Positions 51,696 to 60,881 of a stretch of DNA of 64,000 bases are shown here, piece after piece (within the stretch, counting starts at the first letter, position 1; each line of letters opens with the position of its first letter). The stretch is taken from NCBI GenBank assembly GCA_934503275.1, contig CAKSVD010000003.1, positions 62,001 to 126,000 on the forward strand, in the 5' to 3' direction. This DNA is from an uncultured Faecalibacterium sp. Lineage in GTDB: Bacteria > Bacillota > Clostridia > Oscillospirales > Ruminococcaceae. Made by a program: the position numbers and the translations under genes. Below the pieces are notes generated by a model, which was given only the letters and a program-made list of their open reading frames with translations, was not told the origin of the DNA and searched no databases.

Positions 51696-52782
51696 GCTGC
51701 TTTTCCGTCCTTTCCACCGCCAGTGCGATCAGGCGGTCGATCAGCTGCGGCACCGGCAGACCCTCGTGCTCCATGAGTTTGGGGTACATACTGATGGCCG
51801 TAAAGCCGGGGAAGGTGTTGATCTCGTTGATGAGCACCCGGCCGGTGTTCTTTTCCACAAAGAAATCGCACCGTGCCAGACCCTCGCAGTTCAATGCAGT
51901 GTAGGCCATGGCAGCGTAGGTCTTTACCTCGTCCAGCTTGGCCTCCGGCAGATGTGCCGGGATGACAGTCTGGCTCACGCCGTTCTTGTACTTATCATCA
52001 TAGGTGTAGAACTCTGCACCGGCAAGGATCTCACCGGGGCGGGTAGCCACAGCGGGGTCGGAGCCGATGACGGCGCACTCCACTTCCTGTCCGTCCACAA
52101 AGGCTTCAAACACCACCTTGCGGTCGTTTTCCAGCGCAAGGGCGATGGCAGCCTTCAGTTCCTCCTGATTGGACACCTTGGAGATGCCCACGCTGGAGCC
52201 TGCGTTGGCGGGCTTGACGAACACCGGCCAGCCCAGCTTTGCTTCTACCCCGGCGCAAACGCCCTCCAGATCCTTCTCAAGTTCCCAGCGGTTGGCGGCT
52301 ACCCACTTGGTGTGGGGCACGCCGCTTGCCTCAAACAGGGCATTGGCCACGGCCTTGTCCATGCAAACAGCACTTGCCAGCACGCCGCAGCCCACATAGG
52401 CGATGCCCGCCAGCTCCAGCAGACCCTGCACGGTGCCGTCCTCGCCCCACAAGCCGTGGAGCACCGGGATCACTACGTCAAGGTGCATCTTCTCCACCCG
52501 GCCGTCCGGGGTAAACAGGATCATGCCGTGGTCAGCGCGGTCCGGGCTGATCACGCAGGGCATATTGCCGGGCAGTTCTTCCCAGCTGCCGTCGGCCATC
52601 TGCTCTGCCGTGGCCTCGGTGTAGAGCCAGCGGCCCTCCTTGGTGATGCCCACGGTGAGCACCTCGTATTTGCTGCGGTCGATGTTGCGGACAAAGTTGC
52701 CCACAGAGACACGGCTGACCTCATGTTCGCTGGACATACCGCCGAACAGCAGCGCCACGCACATTTTATTTGCAGACTGCAT
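51688..52782 (-). CDS. ddl: D-alanine--D-alanine ligase
   Basis: The 364-aa ATP-grasp enzyme joins two D-Ala. Motifs are LFGGMSSEHEVS, HGLWGEDGTVQGLLEL, FVKPANAGSSVGISKV, EVECAVIG and INEINTFPGF. The omega-loop YDDKYKNG has the Tyr/Lys pair of D-Ala-D-Ala rather than D-lactate ligases. ATG follows AATAGGAG on the minus strand. It is the first gene of a four-gene operon. Confidence 0.94.
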   Translation of the reverse strand: MQSANKMCVALLFGGMSSEHEVSRVSVGNFVRNIDRSKYEVLTVGITKEGRWLYTEATAEQMADGSWEELPGNMPCVISPDRADHGMILFTPDGRVEKMHLDVVIPVLHGLWGEDGTVQGLLELAGIAYVGCGVLASAVCMDKAVANALFEASGVPHTKWVAANRWELEKDLEGVCAGVEAKLGWPVFVKPANAGSSVGISKVSNQEELKAAIALALENDRKVVFEAFVDGQEVECAVIGSDPAVATRPGEILAGAEFYTYDDKYKNGVSQTVIPAHLPEAKLDEVKTYAAMAYTALNCEGLARCDFFVEKNTGRVLINEINTFPGFTAISMYPKLMEHEGLPVPQLIDRLIALAVERTEKQHG

Positions 52783-52959
52783 GATATCTCACTCCTATTT
52801 ACAAAGCCCCGGTAAAGGGGCGGCTTCAAACCGGTAAAATGCCGTTTCGATTCATTATACAATATCTACGCCCGCGATGCAAGCAGAATGCAAAAAAGCC
52901 GCGTTGGGACAAAAAGACAGCGGCTGCAAAAAAAGTTTCTCAAAATCGCTTTTTTCTGC

Positions 52960-52988
52960 TTGACGGATTGAAAAACGCGTGGTACAAT
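52960..52988 (+). promoter_or_regulatory. Promoter of rpmG-secE-nusG
   Basis: TTGACG (52960-52965) and TACAAT (52983-52988) are 17 bases apart, ~100 bases before rpmG. The rest of the 308-base gap between ddl and rpmG holds no gene that I can support. Confidence 0.75.
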
Positions 52989-53090
52989 GATATCACCTCT
53001 TTTGCGGGGTTATTAAGTGCGCCTGTTTTTACAGCGCCACCCGCACCCGAGGGAGGTTCAAAACAACCGTTATAATGGAGGTGTCAACAA

Positions 53091-53240
53091 ATGACCGTTA
53101 AAATCACTCTGGCCTGCACCGAGTGCAAGCAGCGCAACTACAACACCACGAAGAACAAGAAGAACAACCCCGATCGTCTCGAGATGAAGAAGTATTGCCG
53201 TTTCTGCAAGAAGCACACCGTTCATCGCGAAACCAAGTAA
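53091..53240 (+). CDS. rpmG: 50S ribosomal protein L33
   Basis: The 49-aa protein starts [17 protein letters not shown] and ends [12 protein letters not shown], with two Cys pairs (CTEC, CRFC) typical of the zinc-binding L33 type. ATG follows GGAGGTGT. It is the usual neighbour of secE and nusG in Firmicutes. Confidence 0.93.
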   Translation: MTVKITLACTECKQRNYNTTKNKKNNPDRLEMKKYCRFCKKHTVHRETK

Positions 53241-53257
53241 AAGAAAGGCGGAGCATA

Positions 53258-53509
53258 ATGGCAGACAAAACCGAGAAAAAGCCGGGCTTTGTGGCCAAAG
53301 CTAAAGCCGCTGTGAAGGGCTTCTGCGCACGGGTCGCAAAGTTCTTCCGCGATACCAAGAGCGAGCTGAAGAAGGTGGTCTGGCCGTCCAAGCAGGACGT
53401 CAAGACCAACACCATCGTCGTGCTCGTGACCGTCGCTATTGCAGCGGTTGTGATGATCCTGCTGGATGCCATCTTCGGTGGTATTCTGGGCCTGATCATC
53501 GGCGCCTGA
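53258..53509 (+). CDS. secE: Preprotein translocase subunit SecE
   Basis: ATG 53258 follows GGCGGAG. The 83-aa protein has the SecE signature FFRDTKSELKKVVWPSKQDV and one C-terminal membrane helix (TIVVLVTVAIAAVVMILLDA). It forms SecYEG. It sits in the classical rpmG-secE-nusG order. Confidence 0.95.
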   Translation: MADKTEKKPGFVAKAKAAVKGFCARVAKFFRDTKSELKKVVWPSKQDVKTNTIVVLVTVAIAAVVMILLDAIFGGILGLIIGA

Positions 53510-53539
53510 GAATCATCTTGAAACGGAGGGTCAACCAAA

Positions 53540-54091
53540 ATGGAAGAATCAACCAAGCTGGTAGATGAGTCCACTGAGGCTCTTTGGTATGTTGTGCATA
53601 CCTATTCCGGTTATGAGAACAAGGTCGCAAACGACCTGCAGACCATGGTGGAAAACCGTCACCTGCAGGATCTGATCTGCGACATCAAGGTTCCCGTCGA
53701 GATGGTTCCTGAGATCGACAAGAACGGCAAGCAGAAGATGGTGGAGCACAAGCTGTTCCCCGGCTACGTTCTGGTCAAAATGGTGATGAATGACGATACC
53801 TGGTATGTCGTGCGCAACACGCGCGGCTGCACCGGCTTCGTCGGCCCCGCCTCCAAGCCCGTTCCGCTGACCGCTGAGGAAGTGGAGAAGATGGGCGTGG
53901 AAAAGGCTGCACCGCTCAGCGTCGATTTTGCTGTCGGCGATACCGTGCAGATCACCGCCGGTCCTCTGGAAGGCTTTATGGGCCTTGTGGAAGAGATCGA
54001 CACCGAAAGCTTCAAGGTGAAGCTCAAGGTCAATATGTTCGGCCGCGAGACCCCCGCAGAGGTGGAGATCGGTCAGGTCGAGCTGCCGTAA
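53540..54091 (+). CDS. nusG: Transcription termination/antitermination factor NusG
   Basis: The 183-aa protein has the NGN domain (LWYVVHTYSGYENKVAND, then FPGYVLVKM and VRNTRGCTGFVG) and a C-terminal KOW domain (VGDTVQITAGPLEGFMGLVEEI). It contacts RNA polymerase and links to ribosome or Rho. ATG follows AACGGAGGG. Normal length for Firmicutes. Confidence 0.96.
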   Translation: MEESTKLVDESTEALWYVVHTYSGYENKVANDLQTMVENRHLQDLICDIKVPVEMVPEIDKNGKQKMVEHKLFPGYVLVKMVMNDDTWYVVRNTRGCTGFVGPASKPVPLTAEEVEKMGVEKAAPLSVDFAVGDTVQITAGPLEGFMGLVEEIDTESFKVKLKVNMFGRETPAEVEIGQVELP

Positions 54092-54147
54092 CCAACCGGC
54101 AAGTTCCGTTTACCAAGGTAAGACCGCAGTGCGGTTCTTATAGAGCG

Positions 54148-54215
54148 TGTGCAGCGTGCACGCGCTCGTGGGAGGCGCAGAGACACTGCGCCGCAACTCA
54201 CCACAGATTTTTGGA
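54148..54215 (+). promoter_or_regulatory. Possible L11/L1 autoregulatory leader before rplK
   Basis: GTG (54168-54170), an internal loop with GGA on the left and GCAACT on the right, and a 7-bp hairpin GGCGCAG/CTGCGCC (54174-54192) closed by CAC (54199-54201) resemble the rRNA-mimicking leader of L11 operons (GUGGGAGG...ACCAC). A GC-rich stem (GAGCG...CGCTC) precedes it. Confidence 0.5.
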
Positions 54216-54227
54216 GGTGCATTTATC

Positions 54228-54653
54228 ATGGCACAGAAAGTTACTGGCTACATTAAGCTGCAGATCGAGGCCGGCAAGGCGACTCCGGCTCCCCCTGTTG
54301 GCCCTGCTCTGGGTCAGAAGGGCGTCAACATCATGGCGTTCACCAAGGAGTTCAACGAGCGTACCAAGAACCAGATGGGTTATGTGATCCCCGTCGTCAT
54401 CACCGTGTACGCTGACCGCTCCTTCAGCTTCATCACCAAGACTCCTCCGGCAGCCGTTCTGATCAAGAAGGCCGCTGGCATCAACACCGCTTCCGGCAAG
54501 CCCAACAAGGAAAAGGTTGCTTCTCTGACCGCCGCTCAGGTGGAGGAGATCGCCAAGACCAAGATGCCCGACCTGAACGCTGCTTCTCTGGAAGCTGCCT
54601 GCAGCATGGTCCGCGGCACCTGCCGTTCCATGGGCATCACCGTCGAGGGCTGA
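54228..54653 (+). CDS. rplK: 50S ribosomal protein L11
   Basis: ATG 54228 follows TTGGAGGTG. The 141-aa protein has the N-terminal domain ([27 protein letters not shown]) and the rRNA-binding C-terminal domain ([27 protein letters not shown]). It is part of the GTPase-associated centre. It precedes rplA by 57 bases and both form the L11-L1 operon. Confidence 0.97.
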   Translation: MAQKVTGYIKLQIEAGKATPAPPVGPALGQKGVNIMAFTKEFNERTKNQMGYVIPVVITVYADRSFSFITKTPPAAVLIKKAAGINTASGKPNKEKVASLTAAQVEEIAKTKMPDLNAASLEAACSMVRGTCRSMGITVEG

Positions 54654-54710
54654 GACATAAACAGTGGGAGGGCATAACACTGCCCGCATGACCACACAGG
54701 AGGATATACA

Positions 54711-55403
<693 letters not shown>

Positions 55404-55475
55404 TTTGAATTTCTGATGTTTTTCTGCTGTTCTGCGGAATGGCAGAAAAAATTTGTCGGAAATTGAAAAAAGTAC

Positions 55476-55504
55476 TTGACAACGCCGCACGTTTGCGGTA
55501 TTAT
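55476..55504 (+). promoter_or_regulatory. Promoter of the rplJL operon
   Basis: TTGACA (55476-55481) and TATTAT (55499-55504) are 17 bases apart; TATAAT overlaps three bases on. Confidence 0.85.
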
Positions 55505-55510
55505 AATCAT

Positions 55511-55630
55511 GCTGTTTTTAAGACAGCAGGCGCTGGAGTCCAGTGTAAAGTTTGACCGCCTGCCGAGAAACGTGCGTAAAGTTGCTTTATGCCTCTCTCT
55601 CGGCGCAGTGCGCGGGAGAGAGGCTTTTTT
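55511..55630 (+). ncRNA. Ribosomal protein L10 leader with attenuator
   Basis: Position, the GC-rich structured start and a terminator (GCCTCTCTC with GAGAGAGGC, 55591-55624, then six T) fit the L10 leader found before rplJ in Firmicutes. L10(L12)4 binding would favour the terminator. Confidence 0.75.
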
Positions 55631-55677
55631 CATTGCTCCGGCTTTCGATACAAGTTTTTGAAACGAGGTGAAACCGA

Positions 55678-56193
55678 ATGCCCAGTGCAAAGATTCTTTC
55701 TGAAAAGCAGGCTTACGTCGCTGATCTGAAGGCAAAGTTTGAGAGTGCGGTTTCCGGCTGCGTCGTCGCTTACGGCGGCATTAACGTCGAGAACGACACC
55801 AAGCTCCGTAAGGAGCTGCGTGAGGCAGGCGTCGATTACATGGTCGTGAAGAACACCATGCTGCGTCTGGCTGTCAAGGGTACCTCTCTGGAGGGCCTGG
55901 CTGAGCAGTTCAAGGGCGATACCGCTATCGCTTTTGCTCACGAAGAGGATCCCATGTCCGCTGCCCGCATCCTGTGCAAGTATCAGGATGGCGATAAGTC
56001 CAAGAAGTTCGTCGTGAAGGCTGGCTTCATGGAAGGCAAGGTCATGGACGCTGCCGAGACCAACGCCATCGCAAAGCTGCCCAACCGCGAAGGCATGCTG
56101 TCCATGTTTGCAGGCGCCCTCACCAGCACTCTGTCTGGTCTGGCCGTTGCAATGCAGGCTTATGCCGACAAGCAGGAAGAGCCCGCTGCTTAA
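55678..56193 (+). CDS. rplJ: 50S ribosomal protein L10
   Basis: The 171-aa protein has LRKELREAGVDYMVVKNTMLRLA, the typical L10 rRNA-binding part, and the C-terminal helix for L7/L12 dimers. ATG follows AACGAGGTGA. It forms the stalk base and is controlled by the leader upstream. Confidence 0.96.
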   Translation: MPSAKILSEKQAYVADLKAKFESAVSGCVVAYGGINVENDTKLRKELREAGVDYMVVKNTMLRLAVKGTSLEGLAEQFKGDTAIAFAHEEDPMSAARILCKYQDGDKSKKFVVKAGFMEGKVMDAAETNAIAKLPNREGMLSMFAGALTSTLSGLAVAMQAYADKQEEPAA

Positions 56194-56265
56194 TTGCTGC
56201 GTGACTGCTGCTTAACAATCTGAAATCAACAAACACAAAACCATTTATATTGGAGGGTTATTACC

Positions 56266-56640
56266 ATGGCTTCTGAGAAGATTACTGCCATCATCGACTC
56301 CGTCAAGGAGCTGTCCGTTCTGGAGCTGAAAGAGCTGATCGACGCCTACTGCGAGGAGTTCGGTGTTTCTGCTGTTGCTGCTGCTGCTCCCGCTGCTGCT
56401 GGCGCTGCTGCTGCCGCTGAGGAAGAGAAGACCGAGTTCGACGTCATCCTGGCTGAGGCTGGCGCTACCAAGATGCAGGTCATCAAGCTGGTTAAGGAGA
56501 TCACCGGTCTGGGCCTGAAGGAAGCTAAGGCTATCGTCGATGGCGCTCCCAAGGCTGTCAAGGAGAAGGTCTCCCAGGCTGAGGCTGACGACATCAAGAA
56601 GAAGCTGGAAGAGGCTGGCGCTAAGGTTGAGGTTAAGTAA
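56266..56640 (+). CDS. rplL: 50S ribosomal protein L7/L12
   Basis: The 124-aa acidic protein has an N-terminal dimerisation helix, an Ala-rich hinge ([18 protein letters not shown]) and the C-terminal domain [38 protein letters not shown] follows TTGGAGGG. In many Firmicutes rpoBC follows; here a terminator and a patatin-like gene do, so rpoBC is elsewhere. Confidence 0.97.
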   Translation: MASEKITAIIDSVKELSVLELKELIDAYCEEFGVSAVAAAAPAAAGAAAAAEEEKTEFDVILAEAGATKMQVIKLVKEITGLGLKEAKAIVDGAPKAVKEKVSQAEADDIKKKLEEAGAKVEVK

Positions 56641-56677
56641 TTTAACCCCTTCTCTTACCGTTCTTTCTTGAACATCA

Positions 56678-56712
56678 AGAGGTCTGCACCGCAAGGTGCA
56701 GACCTCTTTTTT
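56678..56712 (+). terminator. rplJL operon terminator
   Basis: AGAGGTCTGCACC pairs perfectly with GGTGCAGACCTCT around GCAA, followed by six T. Confidence 0.92.
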
Positions 56713-56824
56713 CTCCCGTGAAAATGCGATCCCGGAAAGTCCGCAGACTTTCCGGGATCGCTCTATAAAAAATATTTTTCCGCTGAAGATGCCCAAAGCA
56801 AAGCGGAGGGCATTTCTGATCGTC
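56713..56824 (+). repeat. Dispersed hairpin repeat, copy D
   Basis: CTCCCGTGAAAA is followed by a 16-bp hairpin (GCGATCCCGGAAAGTC, loop CGCA, complement). Then come AAAAAATATTTTTCCGCTGA, a second hairpin ATGCCC...GGGCAT and TTCTGATCGTC. It lies between the convergent ends of rplL and the patatin-like gene. Confidence 0.85.
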
Positions 56825-56834
56825 CTCCTGCAAA

Positions 56835-56869
56835 AAAGGCTGCCGCACAAAATCTGTGCAGCAGCCTTT
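56835..56869 (-). terminator. Terminator of the patatin-like gene
   Basis: AAAGGCTGC and GCACA pair with TGTGC and GCAGCCTTT; TTTTTTGCAGG follows on the minus strand. Confidence 0.82.
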
Positions 56870-56873
56870 CATC

Positions 56874-57743
56874 TTATTCTTCCGTTGCAGCCTTGGACTC
56901 CTCTACATAGGCCGCGATCTTGTCGATCTGGATCTGTGCCACGGCACGACCGGTCTCGTATACGCGGCGCAGCTGGGCGGCATCGCGCTCCATAGAGGGG
57001 ATCTCCAGCGGGATGGGCGGGCGGATGACGAAGGCCCGGCCGGACTGCTCCAGCATGGAAATATAGGCCAGCGTCTCGTTGTAGCGCTGGTGCCGGTCTG
57101 CCACTGCCTCCACAAAGGCGGGGTAGCGCACATACCTCGCCCGGATAAGGGGCAGCATCTTGTTTTTCTGCTTTACAAAGCCCTTAGGCTGGGTCAGGAT
57201 GATCAGATTGCGCTTGTAGCCGATGGACTCGAAAAAGCGCACGGGAATGGAATCCGCAACGCCGCCGTCCAGCAGCTGATAGTGGCCGATCTTCACGATC
57301 TTTGCCGCCAGCGGCATGGATGCCGAGGCCTGCATCCACTGGATGTCCTCGGCGTCGCCGGTGCGGCACTTGTGGTAGATGGGCTCACCGGTGCGCACAT
57401 CGGTGCACACCACAAAAAAGTCCATGGGGTTCTCCCGGAAGGTCTTGGTGTCAAAGGGGTCCAGCTTTTCCGGCACGGTATGGTAGCAGAACTGCTCGCT
57501 GTACAGATTACCGGTGCGCAGCAGGTTGCCAAAGCTGGCGTAGCGCTTGTCGTTGCAGTATTCTGTGTTGTAGCGGATGGTACGTCCGATCTGGTGCGAC
57601 TTGTAGTTGCAGCCGAACACTGCCCCCGCCGACACACCAACGGCACCGTCCAGCTGGATGTTATGCTCCATCAGCACATCCAGTACGCCAGCGGTGAACA
57701 TTCCGCGCATAGCGCCGCCTTCCAGCACAAGTCCTGTTTTCAT
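56874..57743 (-). CDS. Patatin-like phospholipase, 289 aa
   Basis: The 289-aa protein has GLVLEGGAMRGMFTAGVLD, the oxyanion loop, GVSAGAVFG with the nucleophile Ser in GxSxG, and LLDGGVADSIPV with the catalytic Asp (DGG). It resembles the YjjU/RssA group. It probably cleaves lipid acyl esters. Cytosolic, no signal peptide. Its real substrate is unknown. ATG follows AGGAGG on the minus strand. Confidence 0.9.
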   Translation of the reverse strand: MKTGLVLEGGAMRGMFTAGVLDVLMEHNIQLDGAVGVSAGAVFGCNYKSHQIGRTIRYNTEYCNDKRYASFGNLLRTGNLYSEQFCYHTVPEKLDPFDTKTFRENPMDFFVVCTDVRTGEPIYHKCRTGDAEDIQWMQASASMPLAAKIVKIGHYQLLDGGVADSIPVRFFESIGYKRNLIILTQPKGFVKQKNKMLPLIRARYVRYPAFVEAVADRHQRYNETLAYISMLEQSGRAFVIRPPIPLEIPSMERDAAQLRRVYETGRAVAQIQIDKIAAYVEESKAATEE

Positions 57744-57956
57744 ACCATTTTCCTCCTCGTCCGGTCAAAAATCCCGGATATGACCCTTCTCCTATTAAGA
57801 ATAGTATACTCAAAAACCGCGAAAGAACAAGGGAGGATAAGCCAAAAATGACCCGACAACCTCACGAAGTTTCGGTATTTTTGGACAAGGTCATACTTTT
57901 AGAAAAAACGAAGGAGATTGGTGTCGTATTTTTACGAATTTTGGTAAGAAAACCCC

Positions 57957-57985
57957 TTGTCAAAGCGGGATGCTTCCGGTATACT
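57957..57985 (+). promoter_or_regulatory. Promoter of xpt
   Basis: TTGTCA (57957-57962) and TATACT (57980-57985) are 17 bases apart. Transcription would start near 57992, just before the structured leader. The stretch 57744-57956 holds no gene that I can support. Confidence 0.75.
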
Positions 57986-57991
57986 AGGTGA

Positions 57992-58090
57992 AACATTATA
58001 TGATGGGTGCGTGTGGCGCGCGCCCGGGAATGGAAAACAGGCGGGCGCTTTTCGCGGCGGGTGAGCCGGAGGCAGAAAACGCACCTGCAA
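57992..58090 (+). ncRNA. Structured xpt leader, possible three-way junction
   Basis: GGTGCGT (58006-58012) pairs with ACGCACC (58079-58085). Inside lie GCGCCCG/CGGGCGC (58020-58048) and CGGC/GCCG (58055-58068). This is a P1-P2-P3 layout, but I do not find the conserved loop bases of the known purine riboswitch. No terminator follows. The ribosome binding site comes 9 bases after P1. It may act on translation. Confidence 0.45.
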
Positions 58091-58109
58091 GGGTTGGAGG
58101 ATATATTTT

Positions 58110-58703
58110 ATGAAGATGCTGGAAGATCGTATCCGCAAGGACGGCATTGTGCGCGAGGGCAATGTGCTCAAGGTGGACAGCTTTATCAACCACCAGATGG
58201 ACATCCCGCTGTTCCGCGAGATGGCCCGGGAGTGGAAGCGCCTGTTTGCAGGCAAGCCCATCAACAAGGTGCTCACCATCGAGGCCAGCGGCATCGGCAT
58301 TGCGGCTGTGGTGGCCAGCGAACTGAACGTGCCGGTGGTGTTTGCCAAAAAATCCATGAGCATCAATCTGGACTACGATAATTACAAGACCCAGATCCAG
58401 TCCTTCACCCACAAAAAGATCTACAACGTCATCGTCTCCAAAAAGTTCCTCACGCCGGAGGATCATGTGCTGATCATCGATGATTTTCTGGCCAACGGCT
58501 GCGCCCTGATGGGTCTGCTGGAGCTGGCCGAGGAAGCCGGTGCCACCGTAGAGGGCATCGGCATCGCCGTGGAAAAGGGCTTCCAGCAGGGCGGCGAGTT
58601 GATCCGCAGCAAGGGCATCCAGCTGGAAAGCCTTGCCATCGTGGACGCCATGGACAGCACCACCGGCGAGATCACCTTCCGCCCCCAGCCGAACCAGAAC
58701 TAA
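58110..58703 (+). CDS. xpt: Xanthine phosphoribosyltransferase
   Basis: The 197-aa enzyme makes XMP from xanthine and PRPP. Motifs are [18 protein letters not shown], the PRPP-binding [17 protein letters not shown] (near residues 125-141) and [11 protein letters not shown] follows GGTTGGAGG. It has its own promoter and a structured leader. It ends convergent to a PBP gene, with repeat copy E between. Confidence 0.95.
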   Translation: MKMLEDRIRKDGIVREGNVLKVDSFINHQMDIPLFREMAREWKRLFAGKPINKVLTIEASGIGIAAVVASELNVPVVFAKKSMSINLDYDNYKTQIQSFTHKKIYNVIVSKKFLTPEDHVLIIDDFLANGCALMGLLELAEEAGATVEGIGIAVEKGFQQGGELIRSKGIQLESLAIVDAMDSTTGEITFRPQPNQN

Positions 58704-58782
58704 AAATCATTATACATTTCAGCGTAACGGAATGTCTGCGGACGTTCCGTTATTTTTTTGCACCTGCCGCTTCCCTCCACGA

Positions 58783-58898
58783 CCCCTCCCGTGAAAAGGC
58801 AATTCTGGAAAATCCGCAGATTTTCCAGAATTGCAAATTAAAAATCATTTTTCCGCTGACTATGGCCAGAGCGCAAGCGGAGGCCATTCAAAATCGTC
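58783..58898 (+). repeat. Dispersed hairpin repeat, copy E
   Basis: CCCCTCCCGTGAAAA is followed by a 16-bp hairpin (GCAATTCTGGAAAATC, loop CGCA). Then come AAAAATCATTTTTCCGCTGA, a second hairpin ATGGCC...GGCCAT and TCAAAATCGTC. It touches the stop codon of the minus-strand PBP gene. Confidence 0.88.
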
Positions 58899-60780
58899 AT
58901 GCCCCATCAAAGCTGTCCCCATCGGCGGGCAGGGCGGCGGCTTGCGCGTCTGCGCTGCCGGTGTCTGCTGCCCGGGGAATGCCCTTGTACACCAGCGTCT
59001 GCTCCAGCACCTCGGCGCAGACCGGTGCCGAAAGACTGCCGCCGGCGGTGGTCCAGCTGTGGGGCTCATCCAGACAGACCAGACACAAGAACTGCGGATC
59101 GTCGATGGGTGCTACCGCCACAAAGCTGGCAATGCGGGCTTTCTCGTCGGCGCTGTCCAGCTTCTGGCTGGTGCCGCTTTTGCCGCCCACCCGGTAGCCC
59201 GCGATCTGCGCGTTGCGCCCGCCGCCGTACAGCACCACCGCCTCCATCATCTCCCGCATGACGGCCGAGGTGGCGGGCTGGATGACCTGCCGCTTGCACA
59301 CCGGGGCGTTGTGCTGCAAAACGCTGCCGTCCGGCGCAAGAATGTCCGATACCAGATACGGCTGCATCAGGCGCCCGCCGTTCACCACCGCGCAGACGGC
59401 AGAAGCCATTTCCAGATAGGAAATTTTGCTGCTCTGCCCGAAGGCGCAGGAGGCCAGTTCTACCGGCCCCATGCGATCGGCGGTGTAGTACAGGCTCTTT
59501 TTCGGCTCGGCGGGCAGGTCGATGCCGGTGGGCTCCCGCAGGCCGAAGGCGGCAAAATAATCGCAGAAAGCCTGCTTGCCCAGCCGCGCCCCGATCTGGA
59601 TAAAGCTTTGGTTGCAGGAGTTTTCCAGCGCTTGGGTCACGGTCTGACTGCCGTGGCGCTTGTGGTTGGCGCAGTGAAACCGCGTGCCTGCCACCGAGAT
59701 GGAGTCTCCGCAGTAAAAGGTGGAGTGCCGGGTGATGGCACCGGCGTCCAGCGCCGCCGCGCAGGTGATCAGTTTGAACACGCTGCCCGGCTCGTATAAG
59801 TCGCTCACCGCCTTGTTGCGCCACTGGGTCTGCTGTGCCAGCTGCAGGGCGGCGGCGCGCTCTTTACCGGAAAGGGCATCCACGGCGGCGCGTGCGGCCT
59901 TGTCGGCGATCACCCGGGGCTGGTTGGGGTCGTAGGCCGGGGTGGTGGCCATGGCCAGCACTGCCCCGGTGTTTACCTCCATCACGATGCCCACGCTGCG
60001 GGCGGCTACATGGTTCTCCTGCACCGCATAATTCAGCGCATTTTCAAGATAATGCTGAATGTTTGCATCAATGGTCAGCCGCAGTCCGCTGCCCTCCACG
60101 GGCGCAAGTTCGGTCTTGTAGCTTTGCGCCAGCGTGTAGCCCCAAGCGTTCACGGCGGTCAGCACCACTCCATTCTGCCCGGTAAGGGTGTCGTTGTATT
60201 TCAGTTCCAGCCCGCTGACCCCGGCGTTGTCTACGTTGGTAAACCCCAGCACCGAGGCCAGAAACTCCCCCTGCGGGTACCAGCGCTTGGAATCCTGATT
60301 GATGCGTACGCCGGTAATGCCGTTCGCCGCGCAGAAGTCCCGCACGGCATCGGCGGTTTCCCGCTCCACCCGGTAGCGCAAAAGACAGTCGTTGGAGCGC
60401 CGGTCGTTGAACTTTTCCAGCAACTTTGCCTCGTCCAATTCCAGTATCTCCGCAAGCCCCTTGGCGGCAAGGGCAAGCTTATCCTCCGGCATCTCCCGGG
60501 GGCTGGCACGCAGGGTCCAGCAGCTGCTGTTGGCGGCAAGCAATGCGCCGTCGGCACTGTATATTTTGCCCCGGTCGGCGGGCACAACGGTGTCCCGCAG
60601 CTGCTGCCCCAGCGCCCGCTGGGTATACCAGCCGCCGGTGCATAATTGCAGCCAGAACAGCCGCCCGATGAGCCCTGCAAAGCAGACGGCGCACAGCCCC
60701 ACCGCAATGAGCCGCGCCCGCAGACGGAACGCCCGCTCCGGCAGGGTGCGCAGGGCGTCCGTGGGTTTTGAGCCGCGCAT
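58897..60780 (-). CDS. Class B penicillin-binding protein (FtsI/SpoVD-like), 627 aa
   Basis: One N-terminal membrane helix (IAVGLCAVCFAGLIGRLFWLQ) is followed by a dimerisation domain and the transpeptidase. Motifs are SxxK in YEPGSVFKLIT (Ser near residue 330), SxN in ENSCNQSF (near 390) and KSGT (near 535). No PASTA domain. It cross-links septal or spore-type peptidoglycan. It is divergent from ftsW, so the two division partners share an intergenic control region of 101 bases. Confidence 0.9.
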   Translation of the reverse strand: MRGSKPTDALRTLPERAFRLRARLIAVGLCAVCFAGLIGRLFWLQLCTGGWYTQRALGQQLRDTVVPADRGKIYSADGALLAANSSCWTLRASPREMPEDKLALAAKGLAEILELDEAKLLEKFNDRRSNDCLLRYRVERETADAVRDFCAANGITGVRINQDSKRWYPQGEFLASVLGFTNVDNAGVSGLELKYNDTLTGQNGVVLTAVNAWGYTLAQSYKTELAPVEGSGLRLTIDANIQHYLENALNYAVQENHVAARSVGIVMEVNTGAVLAMATTPAYDPNQPRVIADKAARAAVDALSGKERAAALQLAQQTQWRNKAVSDLYEPGSVFKLITCAAALDAGAITRHSTFYCGDSISVAGTRFHCANHKRHGSQTVTQALENSCNQSFIQIGARLGKQAFCDYFAAFGLREPTGIDLPAEPKKSLYYTADRMGPVELASCAFGQSSKISYLEMASAVCAVVNGGRLMQPYLVSDILAPDGSVLQHNAPVCKRQVIQPATSAVMREMMEAVVLYGGGRNAQIAGYRVGGKSGTSQKLDSADEKARIASFVAVAPIDDPQFLCLVCLDEPHSWTTAGGSLSAPVCAEVLEQTLVYKGIPRAADTGSADAQAAALPADGDSFDGA

Positions 60781-60881
60781 GGCAGCACCCCCTTTGCGGG
60801 CAGTTTATGCGCCGGGCGGCGGGTCGTATGACTAACCGCCCTCGCACCCGCGTACAATAACAGAAACGGAGGTGACCGGGA

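Noticed and set aside
53071..53076. TATAAT just before rpmG
   Set aside because: It would place the transcription start inside the ribosome binding site of rpmG. The promoter at 52960-52988 is better placed.
57992..58090. Known purine riboswitch before xpt
   Set aside because: The conserved aptamer core bases are not present, so the leader is reported only as a structured candidate.
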